Source: Gracilaria gracilis (Eukaryota > Rhodophyta > Florideophyceae > Gracilariales > Gracilariaceae). Taken from it: DNA of 64,000 nucleotides. This document shows, in pieces, positions 19,972 to 31,539 of this stretch. The notes beneath the pieces were generated by a model. That model searched no databases, was not told the origin of the DNA, and was given only the letters and a program-made list of their open reading frames with translations. The stretch lies in contig JARGSG010000023.1 of the NCBI GenBank assembly GCA_030374805.1, forward strand, positions 248,001-312,000. The letters run 5' to 3'. Each line of letters begins with the position of its first letter. Position 1 is the stretch's first letter. The position numbers and the translations under genes were made by a program.

Positions 19972-20110
19972 CATGCTTTCAAGTACAACAAACCCCAAAG
20001 TAGATGAAGAGGTCTAAATTTTTCTTTGTTGCTTCTTGTCCGCAGTTCCTAGGCAGCTGCAAATATTCTCCATGACACGGCAAAGAGGGGCCGCGAGCAT
20101 CTGAGATCTC

Positions 20111-21689
20111 TTTGCGGACCCTAATTTTGGGGTAAAGTTGAGAAATGAATGGCTTTCCGCCCGAAGAGTAAAACCAGGGCCCAATTATTCGACATATTTG
20201 TTTGGCGAGTCGAATGAAATTTTATTCAACACTGTGGAGAGGGTGGTAAAATACTATCTCCGACAAGTACCGGAGCCCATGCGAATGTGAGTCCGAGACG
20301 TTTCTAATTCCGCAGATATTGAGATAGATAGAGGGAATAATAATACATTTCTTCGCATTTTGTGCCACAATGGTATGCCTTATTTGAATACGAAATGTGT
20401 CTCATCTCTGTTCACTTTAGTGTACTCTTATTTAAACTACATTACTGCACTGAAGTATTCTAATTTGAAGAGCTAATTAGGGGTTCTCCGACCAAAGTCA
20501 CTTGAGCACTTCGATAAGTAGATCAACTAAAACAACTAAGACCAGGAGACCATGTTATCGTAAGATTCTTTGTAAAACAGTGGCAGCGCACTTTCTACAC
20601 ACTCAGATTTCCCGTTAAAAATTGCGAAGAAGCGCGAGGGGATTCTGGAAATCCTGTATAGTGAGAAAAATGGGTTTTCCGTAAAAATCGTTTCCTTTTT
20701 CACCTGCAAAGGATACTATGATTCGAACATAAACAGTTTACAAATCTTTCTTAAGAAAAAGGGTTTTCAAACATGGGAATTTTTGTCCAACAATATGGAA
20801 TCGACTCCTACATCATTCAATAATACTTCTAAGCTTCACAAAGCAAACTATTTGATATAGTAAACAATGTTACAAAAAGAAAAGAAATCTGAATTCCAGG
20901 TTCAATTATGGGAATATTGAAAATGAATATGTGTTCCATGGTTTGCGATTAAGGCATAGATAAAATATCACAAACAGATATCAATAGCGTAAAACATGTT
21001 CCAAATAAAAACAACCATCTGAAAAGCAATTGAAAACCTCAAAAGCCTTAGTATGTCGTAAAAAAACTAGTTCGCACATGTTACACTTGCGAAACATCTG
21101 CTTCAAAATGTTTAGAAATACATATACTTAACAAATGTCAAGTTTAGGATCCCAAAATCGTCAGAGAAAAAATAAAGACCTTCAAAAACAGAACTTTGAA
21201 TAAGTTCATAGCTCTACTTTGAAAATAGATGTATTGTGCTGCAGTTGTATCTGAACGAAACTGGCTTTTCAAGGAACGCAGAAGTGGATTTATTGATGAT
21301 CTGAAGCGGGCGGGTAGGGCGATCTGATCTTGGTGATGTGGAACAAAGTCTGCACTGTCGATCTGAGCCCGATGATGTGGCAGCTTCACCGCCTTCGAGT
21401 ACTTGTACTCGAAAGCCTCTCCGTCGGCGACGGCAGACAAACGCACTACGTTCGATCTAGTGGTCTTCGTCGCGTTTTCTAACTACTGTCGTCTCAGGTT
21501 CTCCTACTTTTGTTCTCTCAGGTTTTCTTTTCACCCTACCCGCCCTCCCTTTTAGGAGCAGAGATGTCCTTCTGGGACACTCTGAACGCGTAAGGTGTTT
21601 ACCTCACGGCGTAGCAGAGCACATGGCTTTTGCCACTCTGTGTCTTCTACACTTCCCAAAAATAAAGATCGTAAAGATCGTTCTACAAA
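20111..21689. other. Long AT-rich interval without assignable gene
   Basis: Only short frames. The most GC-rich part (21290-21460) has a 100-codon minus-strand frame without a recognisable family. Confidence 0.3.
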
Positions 21690-22240
21690 GCTCTGCGCAA
21701 GAAGTCAATAACGGACAATACGTGAAAACAATACGAGTGAAAAGCAATGTTATGGCGAAATCTATAAGCCACTGTAAAGTAATTCTTCAGACGTTCTTTC
21801 AAAGCCTCATGTGTTGCCCTTATTTCCCGTGCTAAGTTAGGATGCAAATATGTACACTTGCAGGATCGACACAATAGAAGTCGTAATATCCAACGTCATT
21901 TAACACTTTTTCATTCCAACATAAGCATTTTTTATGTGCATTTAAAATATTCTTTAGGTCTGAAATGGCGCCACATGAAAAAGGTCTATTGACCCAGACA
22001 ATATTGTACACTTTAATACAAAGGCCAATCTCGTAACGAAGATCGGCACGTTTAAACTTAGGAGAGTAGCACATAGGACCAAACGGTGTAAGTTCACGAA
22101 TTTGGCAATCTGTACAATCGACGGATACAAATATTGTTCAAGGGCTTCGAAATTTTTCTAACGTCTCATTCCAACTAGTCAAATGTTAGAAATCCAAAAT
22201 TAAGTTAGAAATAAAACTTAAATCACGTACAACTGGAGTA
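21690..22240 (-). pseudogene. PIF/Harbinger-like transposase relic, second copy
   Basis: The minus strand encodes SVDCTDCQIRELTPFG (the first catalytic region, normally SVDGTD), then SPKFKRADLRYEIGLC, IVWVNRPFSCG and, in another frame, the C-terminal REIRATHEALKERLKNYFTVAYRFRH. The order agrees with the copies at 17.7-20.1 and 43.2-44.1 kb. The N-terminal third is not visible and the frame is broken, so this is a decayed fragment. Confidence 0.6.
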
Positions 22241-23145
22241 CCCGAAATTTTTTCGTAAAAAACTTCACCCAATAGCAAATTGTTTTCTCACCCGCACCGA
22301 CAATGGCTCTCGTTACCGCCTCTGTAGGATAGATTGTGAGATATAAAGGGCACTATAAAAGATGGCACGGACGGCGGTACTCTGGGGCGTCGGGATCTAC
22401 GACAAACCACAAACGTGAACAGTTTTCAGGCGTCAAGCCGAAAATTGCCTGACATCATGACGTAGCCACCACGACTTTTAGATCGGACGTATCTCGTTAA
22501 TATCGATTACCAATAGTACTTCAAATGTTTGGATTTGTAGAGATATTTATTGATACCTATCCTATTGACTTTCTCAATATTTCCAGAGCGCCTATCCTCT
22601 TAAGTAGACAACATTCTCCCGGGGCTTTTGGCGAGACTCTGCCGCATAATTCGTGTGCACATGGTGAACTCGTAGATAAGGCCATTCACCTCGACACTTT
22701 TTATTTCAAAGGAAAAAGGAAAATAGCAAGATTCAAGTTCTAATTCGGGAGATAAGCACATGTTCGGAGAACAGTGGAGGGTATTCATCTTCAAACGCGA
22801 AATGCAATCGTTCTGAATTCATGACCCCGCAATATGGAATGCTCTAAATTGGATGGAAGGGTGCTGTAAACTCGTTATGTTGAGATTGTATTATATTTGG
22901 CTTAATTTGTTATTTATAAAAGCAGAAAGTCTTTATCTTCATTGTTACTTATTTATAGTTTTTTGTGCCAGATTTCCTCCATGTTCAACCTAATTGCAAA
23001 GAAAAGAACTTACTTATATTCTTCTATGATTTGGTTACAAGAATATGCTTCTGAATGATATAGACACAAAATAGACTCGATGGTATATTTTCCCCTAAAC
23101 TATGAAATTGACCTTAGAAGGCACTTTTTAACGTTCTTGATATGT
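22241..23145. other. Unassigned interval
   Basis: A TATA-like GGCACTATAAAAGATGG (22349-22365) has no convincing gene behind it. The rest is AT-rich with short frames. Confidence 0.25.
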
Positions 23146-23272
23146 TATTGTTCTTGTTTTCCTCGCTAAGATCTTTACTGTGTTGGACTGGGGATGGTGA
23201 TGCAGTGACCATCGCAAAAACTGATTGGGTGGTAGAACCTTCCGCTCGCAGGTAGATCCAAAAATCGTGCTA
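23146..23272 (-). repeat. Repeat B2 of YR retroelement
   Basis: Outer copy of B; marks the 3' end of the element on the minus strand. Confidence 0.8.
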
Positions 23273-23293
23273 TAACCGGGTTGGATGTGTGGG

Positions 23294-23463
23294 TTTCGAA
23301 CCGAACAAAAAAGTCAAGATCGGTGATCTTCGCTGACGATCTATGAAGATCGTGTCCGGCAGTTGGATCGGCGCTTTCCGCCGGCGCAAGCGCTCAAAAC
23401 GATCTAAGTGATCACCGCGGCAAAATCTTCATATAAATCAACTTCTTCGTTTCCTTGAAACCC
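23294..23463 (-). repeat. Repeat A2 of YR retroelement
   Basis: Direct repeat of A1, located between B1 and B2. Confidence 0.85.
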
Positions 23464-23465
23464 CA

Positions 23466-23590
23466 TTATTGTTCATGTTTTCCTCGCTAAGATCTTTACT
23501 TTGTTGGAGTGGGGATGGTGATTCAGTAAGCACCGCAAACACTGATTGAGAGGCAGAACCTTTCGCTCGAAGGTAGATCCAAAAGCTCGT
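23466..23590 (-). repeat. Repeat B1 of YR retroelement
   Basis: Direct repeat of 23146-23272, sharing TTTTCCTCGCTAAGATCTTT and GGTAGATCCAAAA. Confidence 0.8.
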
Positions 23591-24348
23591 GGTGCACCCC
23601 ACCCCAAAAAGCGACAGGTAAGACCTATAGTTGACGTTGATCTGCAATAGAGTGCGTTAAAGCGTTGCGAAAGATGTTCGTCGCGAGAAGAGCCGTCTGC
23701 CTTATTAAGTCCCTACTTGAAGCGCAAGAACGCCGCGCGTATGTTAAATGCTCTAGCCAAGGCAGCCGACCGTCTGCATCTGAGAAGGATTGGTATAGAA
23801 GGGGGCCTTCCCTTCGTCAAAGCCCCAAGAGCTACCATTGAGTTGGTGAAGAGCACCACACGTGCGTTTTGAATCCACTTGCGCACTAACCAATTCAGCG
23901 ATGAAACTGAAATAGAGGCCTCGAGACCGTTTATGTGCTCCTAGTGACGCCAGTAGTGTACAAAAGCTGTTTTCCAGCGAATATTTTTGTATAAAGTCCC
24001 CACGGAATTGAGGTCATTTCTGCTTAATTCTTGAGGGCGTGAATGTTTGAGCTTCTGTGCAAAGCACCAGAGACTGTTACTGACAGATTGAGAGACCTAT
24101 GTGTATAAAACCGCACCAGCTGTCATTGAAGCGTCAAATGTTATTGCAAATGTCGAAACGGGTAGCCCTGGGGGCACCACTGCCACAGGGAGTAACGAAG
24201 CCAAGCGACAGATTTCCTTTCTTAGGCTTCCGGTGGGATGTATAGTTGTAGGTCTTTGATCGGGGCAGGGGATGAATACGGAATTGAGACATGAAAGAGA
24301 TACTCTGTTGAGAAGAGAAGGCCAGATGAGTCGCCCGAGAGTTGACTT

Positions 24349-25663
24349 TTAATCAGCCTTGGACACTGTTGAAGATGAAAGTATTGCAGCAATGTGAAGG
24401 TAGATCTTGTCAATATTCTTCATTTGCGGTCTAATCTCGTTGTTTTCAAAGTTCCAGGTGTATCCAATGAACAAAAGCTTCTCCGTGACAATACAGTGAA
24501 GGATACATGACTTAAATTCCTTGAGTAGTAGGCGAGAAGGTAAAAATACATGTCGTATGATTCGGTGTAGACATATGAGGGCCTTCTTGGGCCAATTTTG
24601 CACGACCACAGCGATGTCATCAATAATATGCAGAAAGAGAGCATTCTCTGGAAATAAGTGAAACGCATCGTTTTCTCTCAAGAAGAGCGTCAACGAAAGG
24701 TGCTTCGTTGGTACAAGACGAAACTGACGAAATATATGGAACAATTCATGCAGAAAGCATTTCGAGAACGTGTTACCGACGTAGACGGACCACTTAAAAG
24801 CCATTGGGATGCTTGCTTGCCATGGGCCAAGTGTCACGTTGACGCCCAAATTTTGGCTTAGTTGATCGACAAGGCATGCGGCGAACTGAGGTGCAAGCTG
24901 CTGGGCTGATTTTTGGCTAAAGGAAAGAGCTTAGAGAGTGACAAAGGGTGTGCTATGTTGTGGAACATGTTTTGAACATCGAAGTAAATTGCAGATAACT
25001 CGTTAGTGGCTCTTATAGTCTCAAGTAGACTTGGATCCGGGACGGAAATATACGGTGGGTCATGAAGAAGCTCGCTCTGAATCCGAGGCCATGAGATGGG
25101 TCTTTCTTCCTCAGTTGACTTTGAAACGGAAAAAGCGTGAGTTGGATGATGTCGGCGTGCTTAAAGTAACGCTTTTTTTCTTGGGTGACGACTGACCATG
25201 TGAGCATTCCCACGATGCGGAGCCTCTCAAGAAGTTTGAGGTACTGTCTGGGCGTGGCGTGGGGGACTGACTTTGGCATTCTTGCGGGCAGTTTTCCAGA
25301 GTTGGGAGAGGCAAAGAGGATATTGTACATCATTTCCTGAAATGGTGACTCGTGCCGAGGTGCAAACAGGGAATGTTCTTCAGGTGGAAGCCTTGAGATC
25401 CAATGTGCTGCATTGGCCGGACTTGGTGGTTTTCGCCCTGGTGGCAGGGCAATTCTATCGGGCTCTATTCGTTCGAGAAAATCCTGAGAGAAGGCGATAC
25501 CGGGGTCATGGAGAATAAGGCTCAGGTCGATTTCGCAAGCTTGAGTCCTTGCGGTGTCAAGAAAGAAACCCAAGATGTTATGAAGGTGTCCGTTTGGGTG
25601 AACGTTGCTCTTGTCGCAAGAAAGGAGAGTTTTCGAAACGATCACGTGAGCTGAATGCTGCAT
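24349..25663 (-). pseudogene. Reverse transcriptase part of YR retroelement
   Basis: It shows a palm-like first motif (IYFDVQNMF, about 24970), a catalytic-type IIDDIAVVV (about 24600) and a following FIGYTWNFENNEIRP (about 24450) that matches the region after the palm in DIRS-type RTs. An RNase H should follow towards 23600 but I cannot define it. Broken fossil. Confidence 0.6.
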
Positions 25664-26907
25664 TTAAGTACCGGCTTCTTGCGAGCGCTCTGTGCAATTC
25701 AGACCTTCTGGCCCGTTATAAAGTTGCAATATAGCGTCGAGCGCCAAGTTGATGCGGGAAGATGATTCTGAAGGGGATCGTATGTGTTGCACTGAGAAAA
25801 CTATGTGATAGGTTTGTGAACTTAGATTCGCGACTGGCGATTCCTGCCTTTGCTGGCCCGATTGCCTTTTCCCGGATAGTGCATGAGGGTATTTTTGTGT
25901 GACTTAGTGATTCCAAAGAAAAAGATTTTCGGCACAATGATTGGCTTCCTTTCTTTCTCGGACTGGATATCGTCCTCTTCGTGAGAACTTTCCAAGGTGT
26001 TCTGTGGCAATCCGGCTGGGTTTCCAGGGGGTTTTAAGGTAAGAAGTGTGGAGAACGGTGCAGGAGCTCGGGCTGACGGAGTTTGCAAAGTACGAGTTGC
26101 AGGCTGACGAAGCTCGATCTGGCGGTACGCGTTGAAGAGCCAAGATATGGCGATGGAGGCTGCTTGAAAGGGGTTGTTTTCCGGTATAGATCGTGGAGAC
26201 AATGTTAGTCCGCCTAAAAAGAGGATTTCATGAGACTGGTGAGCTCCTGGGGGCTTTGTTCGGCCATGTTGAGCACTTCTGGTGGTGTCATTTTCATACG
26301 TTTCTCAAGTTGTGTGCATGGTGGTCCGAGGGTGTGGACGCCTGTGCTGATCCAAGCTCTCTCAAGCAGAGAATTTCAGCCAGGAGCTGCTCTTTCGAAG
26401 AAAAGGGACCAAAGCTTGTACGAATGTGAGGTGACGCAGACTGCGTAATTGCCAAAATTTGAGACACATTCACTTGGGTCAAGAAGTACAGTAGGCTTTT
26501 CGTCCTCCAGTTTCCGAACGTGACGGGGTAGGACTGTGAAAGTGGGATAGTACCGGGCTCTATAATACGGGTTGTTGCCAGATTCGCTGGTTGAATTACC
26601 ATGGGCATGGGTGGTTCGGATAACTGCATTTGAGATGGACCCGGTTGATTGCCGCTGGTTTGCTATTGACCGGCTGGACTCCGACGGTAGTTCCGTGGGG
26701 AGATGTGTCTGAAGGGAAAGCAGTGAAACGTTTCAACAAACCCAGCAACACAGTTGGGGGTGATCGAGGATGCTCGATTCTTAGAGAATCCTTACCCTTC
26801 AATGGAAGCATTGCATGACACCTGGTTCAAACCATTAACGGTCCTGAGAAGAATTATTACTAGTGATCGTTGTAAATCCAGTGGTTCGACCCGCGCCGTG
26901 TCGAGTT

Positions 26908-27872
26908 TCATAAACGTTGAAGGAGAGCTTTCAAACGGTTGGCGTCCGCAAGGATTCTGTGCTGCTGCTCAGAGTGAATCGAAAGGTTCAATATCCATGA
27001 TATACCACTGTCCAAGTAGTACCGTAAAGAATTCAGTGATTTCCAACAGCCATTGATTGCGATTTGAGAAACAAGGACCCCTTCGAGGTAGTCTTCAGTA
27101 GCCTTTCCAATTGGGGGGAAGTGTGTGGTGAACTTGGCGTTCCCTATCTTGTAGTTGGAAGCAGCAGATTTAACACACGCTTGATATGATGCGTAACCTA
27201 ATTGTGGAGCGAATGGCTGTTGATTACTGTTTGCTGACTTATACTTAATGAGCTGTTTGACAATACTCTCATCAAATATAGGGTCGAACTGCAATCGCCC
27301 AGTACTGCGAGACATTTTCTGTCAACAATGTTTACGCCTGCTACATGTGATCCCTACGATGAGAATCGCATATCTCTAGGTAGCGCTACTTGAGACCACT
27401 CCAACTTTAAAGCCTCGGAGGCTCTAAGCAAGCCGGCGTAGGACAACAAAAGCACAGCGGCAGCTTCTGTTTTTCTCGTTGAAATCAGATGCCATGCAAA
27501 GGCAAGCACCATATCTTTCGTCAGTGGTGTGGAGGAAGAGGAGGGTCTAAGATGCTTCCACCCACTGATGCACTTTCGCGCCAGCCCAAGTTCCGCCTTA
27601 AACATAGGTAGTTCCAGCAGAAGCTTGCAAATTAGGTTGTACATATCCTGCCTCCTACCCGGCCTTGAACTTTTCAAATACTGATCCTGAATATACCGAG
27701 CAAGACTTTGGTCTAAGGATAATAGAACTCTTCCTTGCGTTGCATGAGAATCCAAAAATATGAGAAGGCCAATATGTACATCTGTTGCGTAGATAAACAG
27801 ATAGTGGCGGCGATTAGTGGGTTTTCTTCCAAAAAATGTTCCCTGGGACAATGAAATCACAATTTGGAACAC
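26908..27872 (-). pseudogene. Tyrosine recombinase part of YR retroelement
   Basis: The N-terminal half carries a core-binding-like helical region and the box with LLSYAGLLRASEALKLEW, typical of retrotransposon tyrosine recombinases. The C-terminal half resembles the second box and the GxWKS...YYL end of such enzymes. It is a broken fossil. Confidence 0.65.
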
Positions 27873-28064
27873 CAGAAGCAGAAGGAGCTTGGCTTAGCGT
27901 ATTCAAAGTAGGGGTAACAATTTGGTCTTGGTCAGATTTGAGTGATTGGAAGGTAAACTGTGGGTAGTCCTGGAAAAACTGACAGGTTGAGACAGGATGG
28001 ATGTTTTATGCGCGCTTCATCGCTTCGCCTGCAGGCGAGAGAGATGCACAGACCGCCCGACTCA

Positions 28065-28234
28065 TTTCGAAACGAACAGAAAGGCCAAGCGCGGTGATCT
28101 TTCTCAGTATCTATGAAGATCGTGTCCGACAGTTTGATCGGCGTTTTCCGCCGGCGCAAGCGCTCAAAACGATGTAAGTGGTCACCGCGGCTAAACCTCC
28201 AAATATATCCACTTCTTCGTTTCCTTGAAAACCC
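28065..28234 (-). repeat. Repeat A1 of YR retroelement
   Basis: Direct repeat of 23294-23463; both contain GCGCAAGCGCTCAAAACGAT and end with CTTCTTCGTTTCCTTGAAA. Confidence 0.85.
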
Positions 28235-28579
28235 AATTTATTTCTAGGGATTGAAGACTTTGGGAGACTCTTTTGTTATTCAGTTATAACACATTAACTC
28301 TCTGAAGTCAAATATGTTAATGAGGTTAGGAATGGACAGAACGCATTTGATTTTGCGGCATAAAGTAGCCAACGTTTATAGTTTGTTAAGGAGTATAGAA
28401 AAGTCTTGAATAAACTTTTGGACGTCGTTGGAAAGTATAATAGAGTAAAGAAAGAGAAAATTGGTTGTTGGATAAATATTCAAAATACTTTTCTGAAACA
28501 TTGGCGTGCTAAAAAGGACAACAACTCACGTAAGAAGCACGTGCTTGAACGCATTGTATCCTAATGGCATGTAACACGG
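28235..28579. other. Unassigned interval
   Basis: AT-rich, no gene or repeat seen. Confidence 0.3.
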
Positions 28580-29240
28580 GTTGGTGTTAGGTTATCGCAA
28601 TTCAAAAATTACATTTCGTGATCACGCTGTCAATATATCCTGCGCCGAATGGGGTACTACCTACATCATGGTAACAAAGCATCAGAAATTTGCACGTAAG
28701 ATAGACCTACCTTTCTGTGGTAAAGCATGGTATAGATTTTCCGTTTTGGTTTCTATGTCGACGCACTTCTGTCTCACCCGCGAAATTCTTCTCCGTACAA
28801 AACAAGCCTCGTTGGCTGCGCTTTGTTCCAAAACACCCCAGAGCTCTACAAAAAAGGATTTCGATTTTGGGAGTGCAAACGGAGTGTATTTTTTGCAGCG
28901 ATAACTATCAATAGACACTCTACATGGAATCACTCCGTGGTCTATTTCGACACCCATGTAGGTGCAGATCGATTTTTTCAAATAATTAATTTCATTATTG
29001 TGAGTGCATTTGAAGTGCTACGACATCACGACGCCCAGAACAAGAAAATTTGGACGTAGATGAAGTGCAAATTGTATCGTTCGCACTCTGTATGCATTCC
29101 TTCGGTATAAAGCATCCGCCAGTTGAACATCACCGAATTTGGCTGAAAACGTAGAGTGCGCGCGCTCCATCTGAATTTCGTTTGGCCTCCATGTATCATC
29201 CACCAATGCCATCTAATCTCAGATTGCACTCCTCGTTTTC
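28580..29240 (-). mobile_element. Ty3/Gypsy pol fragment, minus strand (relic)
   Basis: The minus strand carries the stretch between reverse transcriptase and RNase H (FALPKSKSFFVELWGVLEQ, the usual PxP-x-LRSFLG-x-N region) and, upstream, a piece resembling the RT palm start. Only part of pol is present; it is old and broken. It points opposite to the Gypsy fragment that follows directly. Confidence 0.5.
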
Positions 29241-29288
29241 CAAAACTTTTTGGTAGGGGAAGGATAACGGAAACTTACCGGGTATTAG

Positions 29289-30230
29289 TTGCGTTTTCTC
29301 AACGTCCACGAACAGAACTATTCCTTCTCGGAGTGGTTCATGAATATTTCTGATGCATCTGGCAACATGATGCAGTGGAGACTCCGCTTAGCACAATATG
29401 ACTTTAACGTCATATACAGGAAAGAAGCACAGAACACTCAGACAGTCGTGCTGTCGCAATTTCTCACGAGCGGTGAGCCCCTCGCCATAGAGAATGACGA
29501 GATCAATTGCTTGATCGTGAATGAAATAGACCCGAGTGACCCGGTGAGGAATTTCGAAGATGACTGGCTAGAATACTGCGAAATTGATTCTGACATCGAC
29601 GAACTACTCGAGTTAAGCGAGACATCTGCTAATGCATCGCTACCGGAGGCTTTTGTACTTTTCGCCCCAGAAAAACTGATCCCAGTACAGTTAAGGGATC
29701 TGTTTTGCGTAAAGATACGTGCCCGTCTTAACGGTGGTAAAATATTCCGTTTGAGGTGAACGACAAAGGCCACCTCGTGAAGTTGGCCGAATCTACCGCA
29801 CAAGTCGTGGTACCGCACTCTCTGCAGACGTGGGTTCTTCAAATATCGCATTTCGCTAGACTTGGTGGCCACTCAGGTGGAAGGAAGCTTTTTTTCACCA
29901 TGCGAAGATACTTCTACGGGGCCGCCATGACGAGGGATTGCTACGCTACTGTACGCTTTTATATAGAGTGTGCAAAGAACTGAGTCAAACTTTAGAAGAA
30001 CAGTACGCAGCTGAAGTTATTTCCTGCTAGGGCACCGCTCGCGTTCGTCGCAATAGACATCCTCGGTCCGCTTCTAACCACAAAGAGAAGACACAAGTTC
30101 ATACTTGTGATCACCAGCCGCTTCTCGCAGCTGATTCGGACTGTGCGTCCTAGGAGGATAACCGCTTTGATGGTGGCTGTAGTGCAATTCGATGCACTGA
30201 CTCAATGGGTGCATATTAGGATAGTTTGGT
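29289..30230 (+). mobile_element. Ty3/Gypsy RNase H-integrase fragment (relic)
   Basis: The end of RNase H (QWRLRLAQYDFNVIYRKE) is followed by an acidic linker and the integrase zinc-binding region (HFARLGGHSGGRKLFFTMRR). A trace of the integrase core (LAFVAIDILGPL) lies at about 30030-30080. Broken, old, and without recognisable LTRs. Confidence 0.7.
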
Positions 30231-31539
30231 AATTATTTTGCACATGGGTGTACCTTAGAGATTCCCACGTGTAAGGTGGTGACAGTTGTCGATCACCCCT
30301 AGGAGACCCCTTGGTTGGTAGATTGGTTATTGTTTTTGACACGTGGCTGCTGCCCTCGGAGATGTACTGAAGCACCTCACGTCGACAGAGCTCACAATAA
30401 TAAATCTCAAGTACCGCCTAGCCGATTCTTCATCTTCTAGTTTCCCATATTGCAGTCCTGCTCACTACCACTGCTGCATGCCTTTCTCGTACCCTGTTGT
30501 TATCGTCTATCTGTACGTTCCTTCGTCCCAGCTTGGGTACTGCGCGTACTGCCTCCTATTTTGGTCATAGTACACAGCAGTGGATCTTCCTGTACTATAA
30601 CGGGTCTTCTGACTTAGAAGTTCCCACTCGGATCTTTCTCGTGTAATTGGCCCTATTATGACTCGATATTTCATTTATGATTCCTACTTTTTCTCTTTGG
30701 AATATACAATTAACCTGGAAACCTTCGTCTTCCAGTTTCAAGTCGTTTTCTTCTTAGGGTCTGTACGAACATGCCCATCTCTGAAATTCGTTTGCCGCAA
30801 GCCAGGCTAAAATAGCCCTTAGTCTCTCGTCATGGCTCCCTTGAGGAATCTTCTCGTGAAAAAGTCAAACAGGCCGGATCGGCTTTGCCCCTACGAGACA
30901 GTTGCACTGACAAAGTGCTGCTAGCTTCCAATTCAAGGGCTCCGACCAGCTGTGGATAATCCAGAGCAAATACTCCGTCAATCCACACCAACCGACCTTC
31001 GGAACCGCCTTGAGGCAGTGCGTCAACACGCCTCTGCGATGCCACCCTTCAGACGCCACAAAATCTAGTGGATGCGCTGCCTGAACTCTTCTGGGGAAGC
31101 TCCCATTTCCCAATCGAGAGTGGTGCTCAAATCCTTACGGTAAGTCTACTTATAGCACTGCGACATTTTGTGGAGTCGGTCGTAGCCCTTGAGGTCGAAA
31201 ACGCATCCCTGCACGGGTCAGCACTGACTTGGAGGGCTTGCTGAATACTCCAATCTAGTGGGTTGCTTCGAAAATGACCATTTCCGGGGCTCTGGTCAGC
31301 ACTATTGCCACCAGTGTTCACACTGAGACGCAGCGTCGTCTCCAGCTCACCCAATATGGGTTTGAACAATTTGTAAATCGCGAAATGGCCTTTTTGGTAT
31401 GGCAGCCGCGCACTATCCCTGCTCAACATGAAGCAGATTCAAGACCCGGCAGGTAACCCAACGTTGATCGACCCGATCTAGGCAGTCTCCCCACGGAAGC
31501 AGAATAGTACCAGTTACGATTCTCGAAAGGGTCATAAAA
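30231..31539 (+). other. Probable 5' leader/LTR zone of the old chromovirus
   Basis: No gene. Position directly before the gag remnant and an AATAAA (30400-30405) make an LTR plausible, but I found no matching second LTR. Confidence 0.3.

Larger units (their letters stand above)
17690..20110 (-). pseudogene. PIF/Harbinger-like transposase relic, split by Tc1 element
   Basis: Minus-strand pieces in order are: at 19972-20110 an N-terminal piece with KFRPLHLLWGLLYLKA; at 18160-18420 a piece with CSEAVNCSFDRVDEKTYCKWS; at 18040-18150 GPGLRYKLGISLVSGDILWAHG...PD-x-KIFR; and at 17700-17900 the C-terminal ARHESSNRRIKQLNVLSH and FHATANTTQISFGYGEPLF. This is the layout of IS5/PIF-Harbinger-type DDE transposases common in protists. 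The frame shifts several times and has stops, and the reading frame resumes exactly on the other side of the Tc1 insertion. It is paralogous to the copies at 21.7-22.2 and 43.2-44.1 kb. Non-functional. Confidence 0.7.
23146..28234 (-). mobile_element. Tyrosine-recombinase retroelement with split direct repeats, broken
   Basis: On the minus strand the order is repeat A1 (28234-28065), tyrosine recombinase (27872-26908), an unassigned middle part (26630-25700), reverse transcriptase (about 25660-24350), then repeats B1 (23590-23466), A2 (23463-23294) and B2 (23272-23146). The A1...B1-A2-B2 layout is the split-direct-repeat structure of PAT/Ngaro/VIPER-type YR retrotransposons. Recombinase before RT is the order reported for VIPER elements, unlike DIRS and Ngaro. 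It has many breaks (well over five) and is a fossil of moderate to old age, A1 and A2 being clearly diverged. Confidence 0.75.

Noticed and set aside
21144-21446. 100-codon minus-strand frame in a GC-richer patch
   Set aside because: No domain, no repeat copy, no promoter signal; could be chance.
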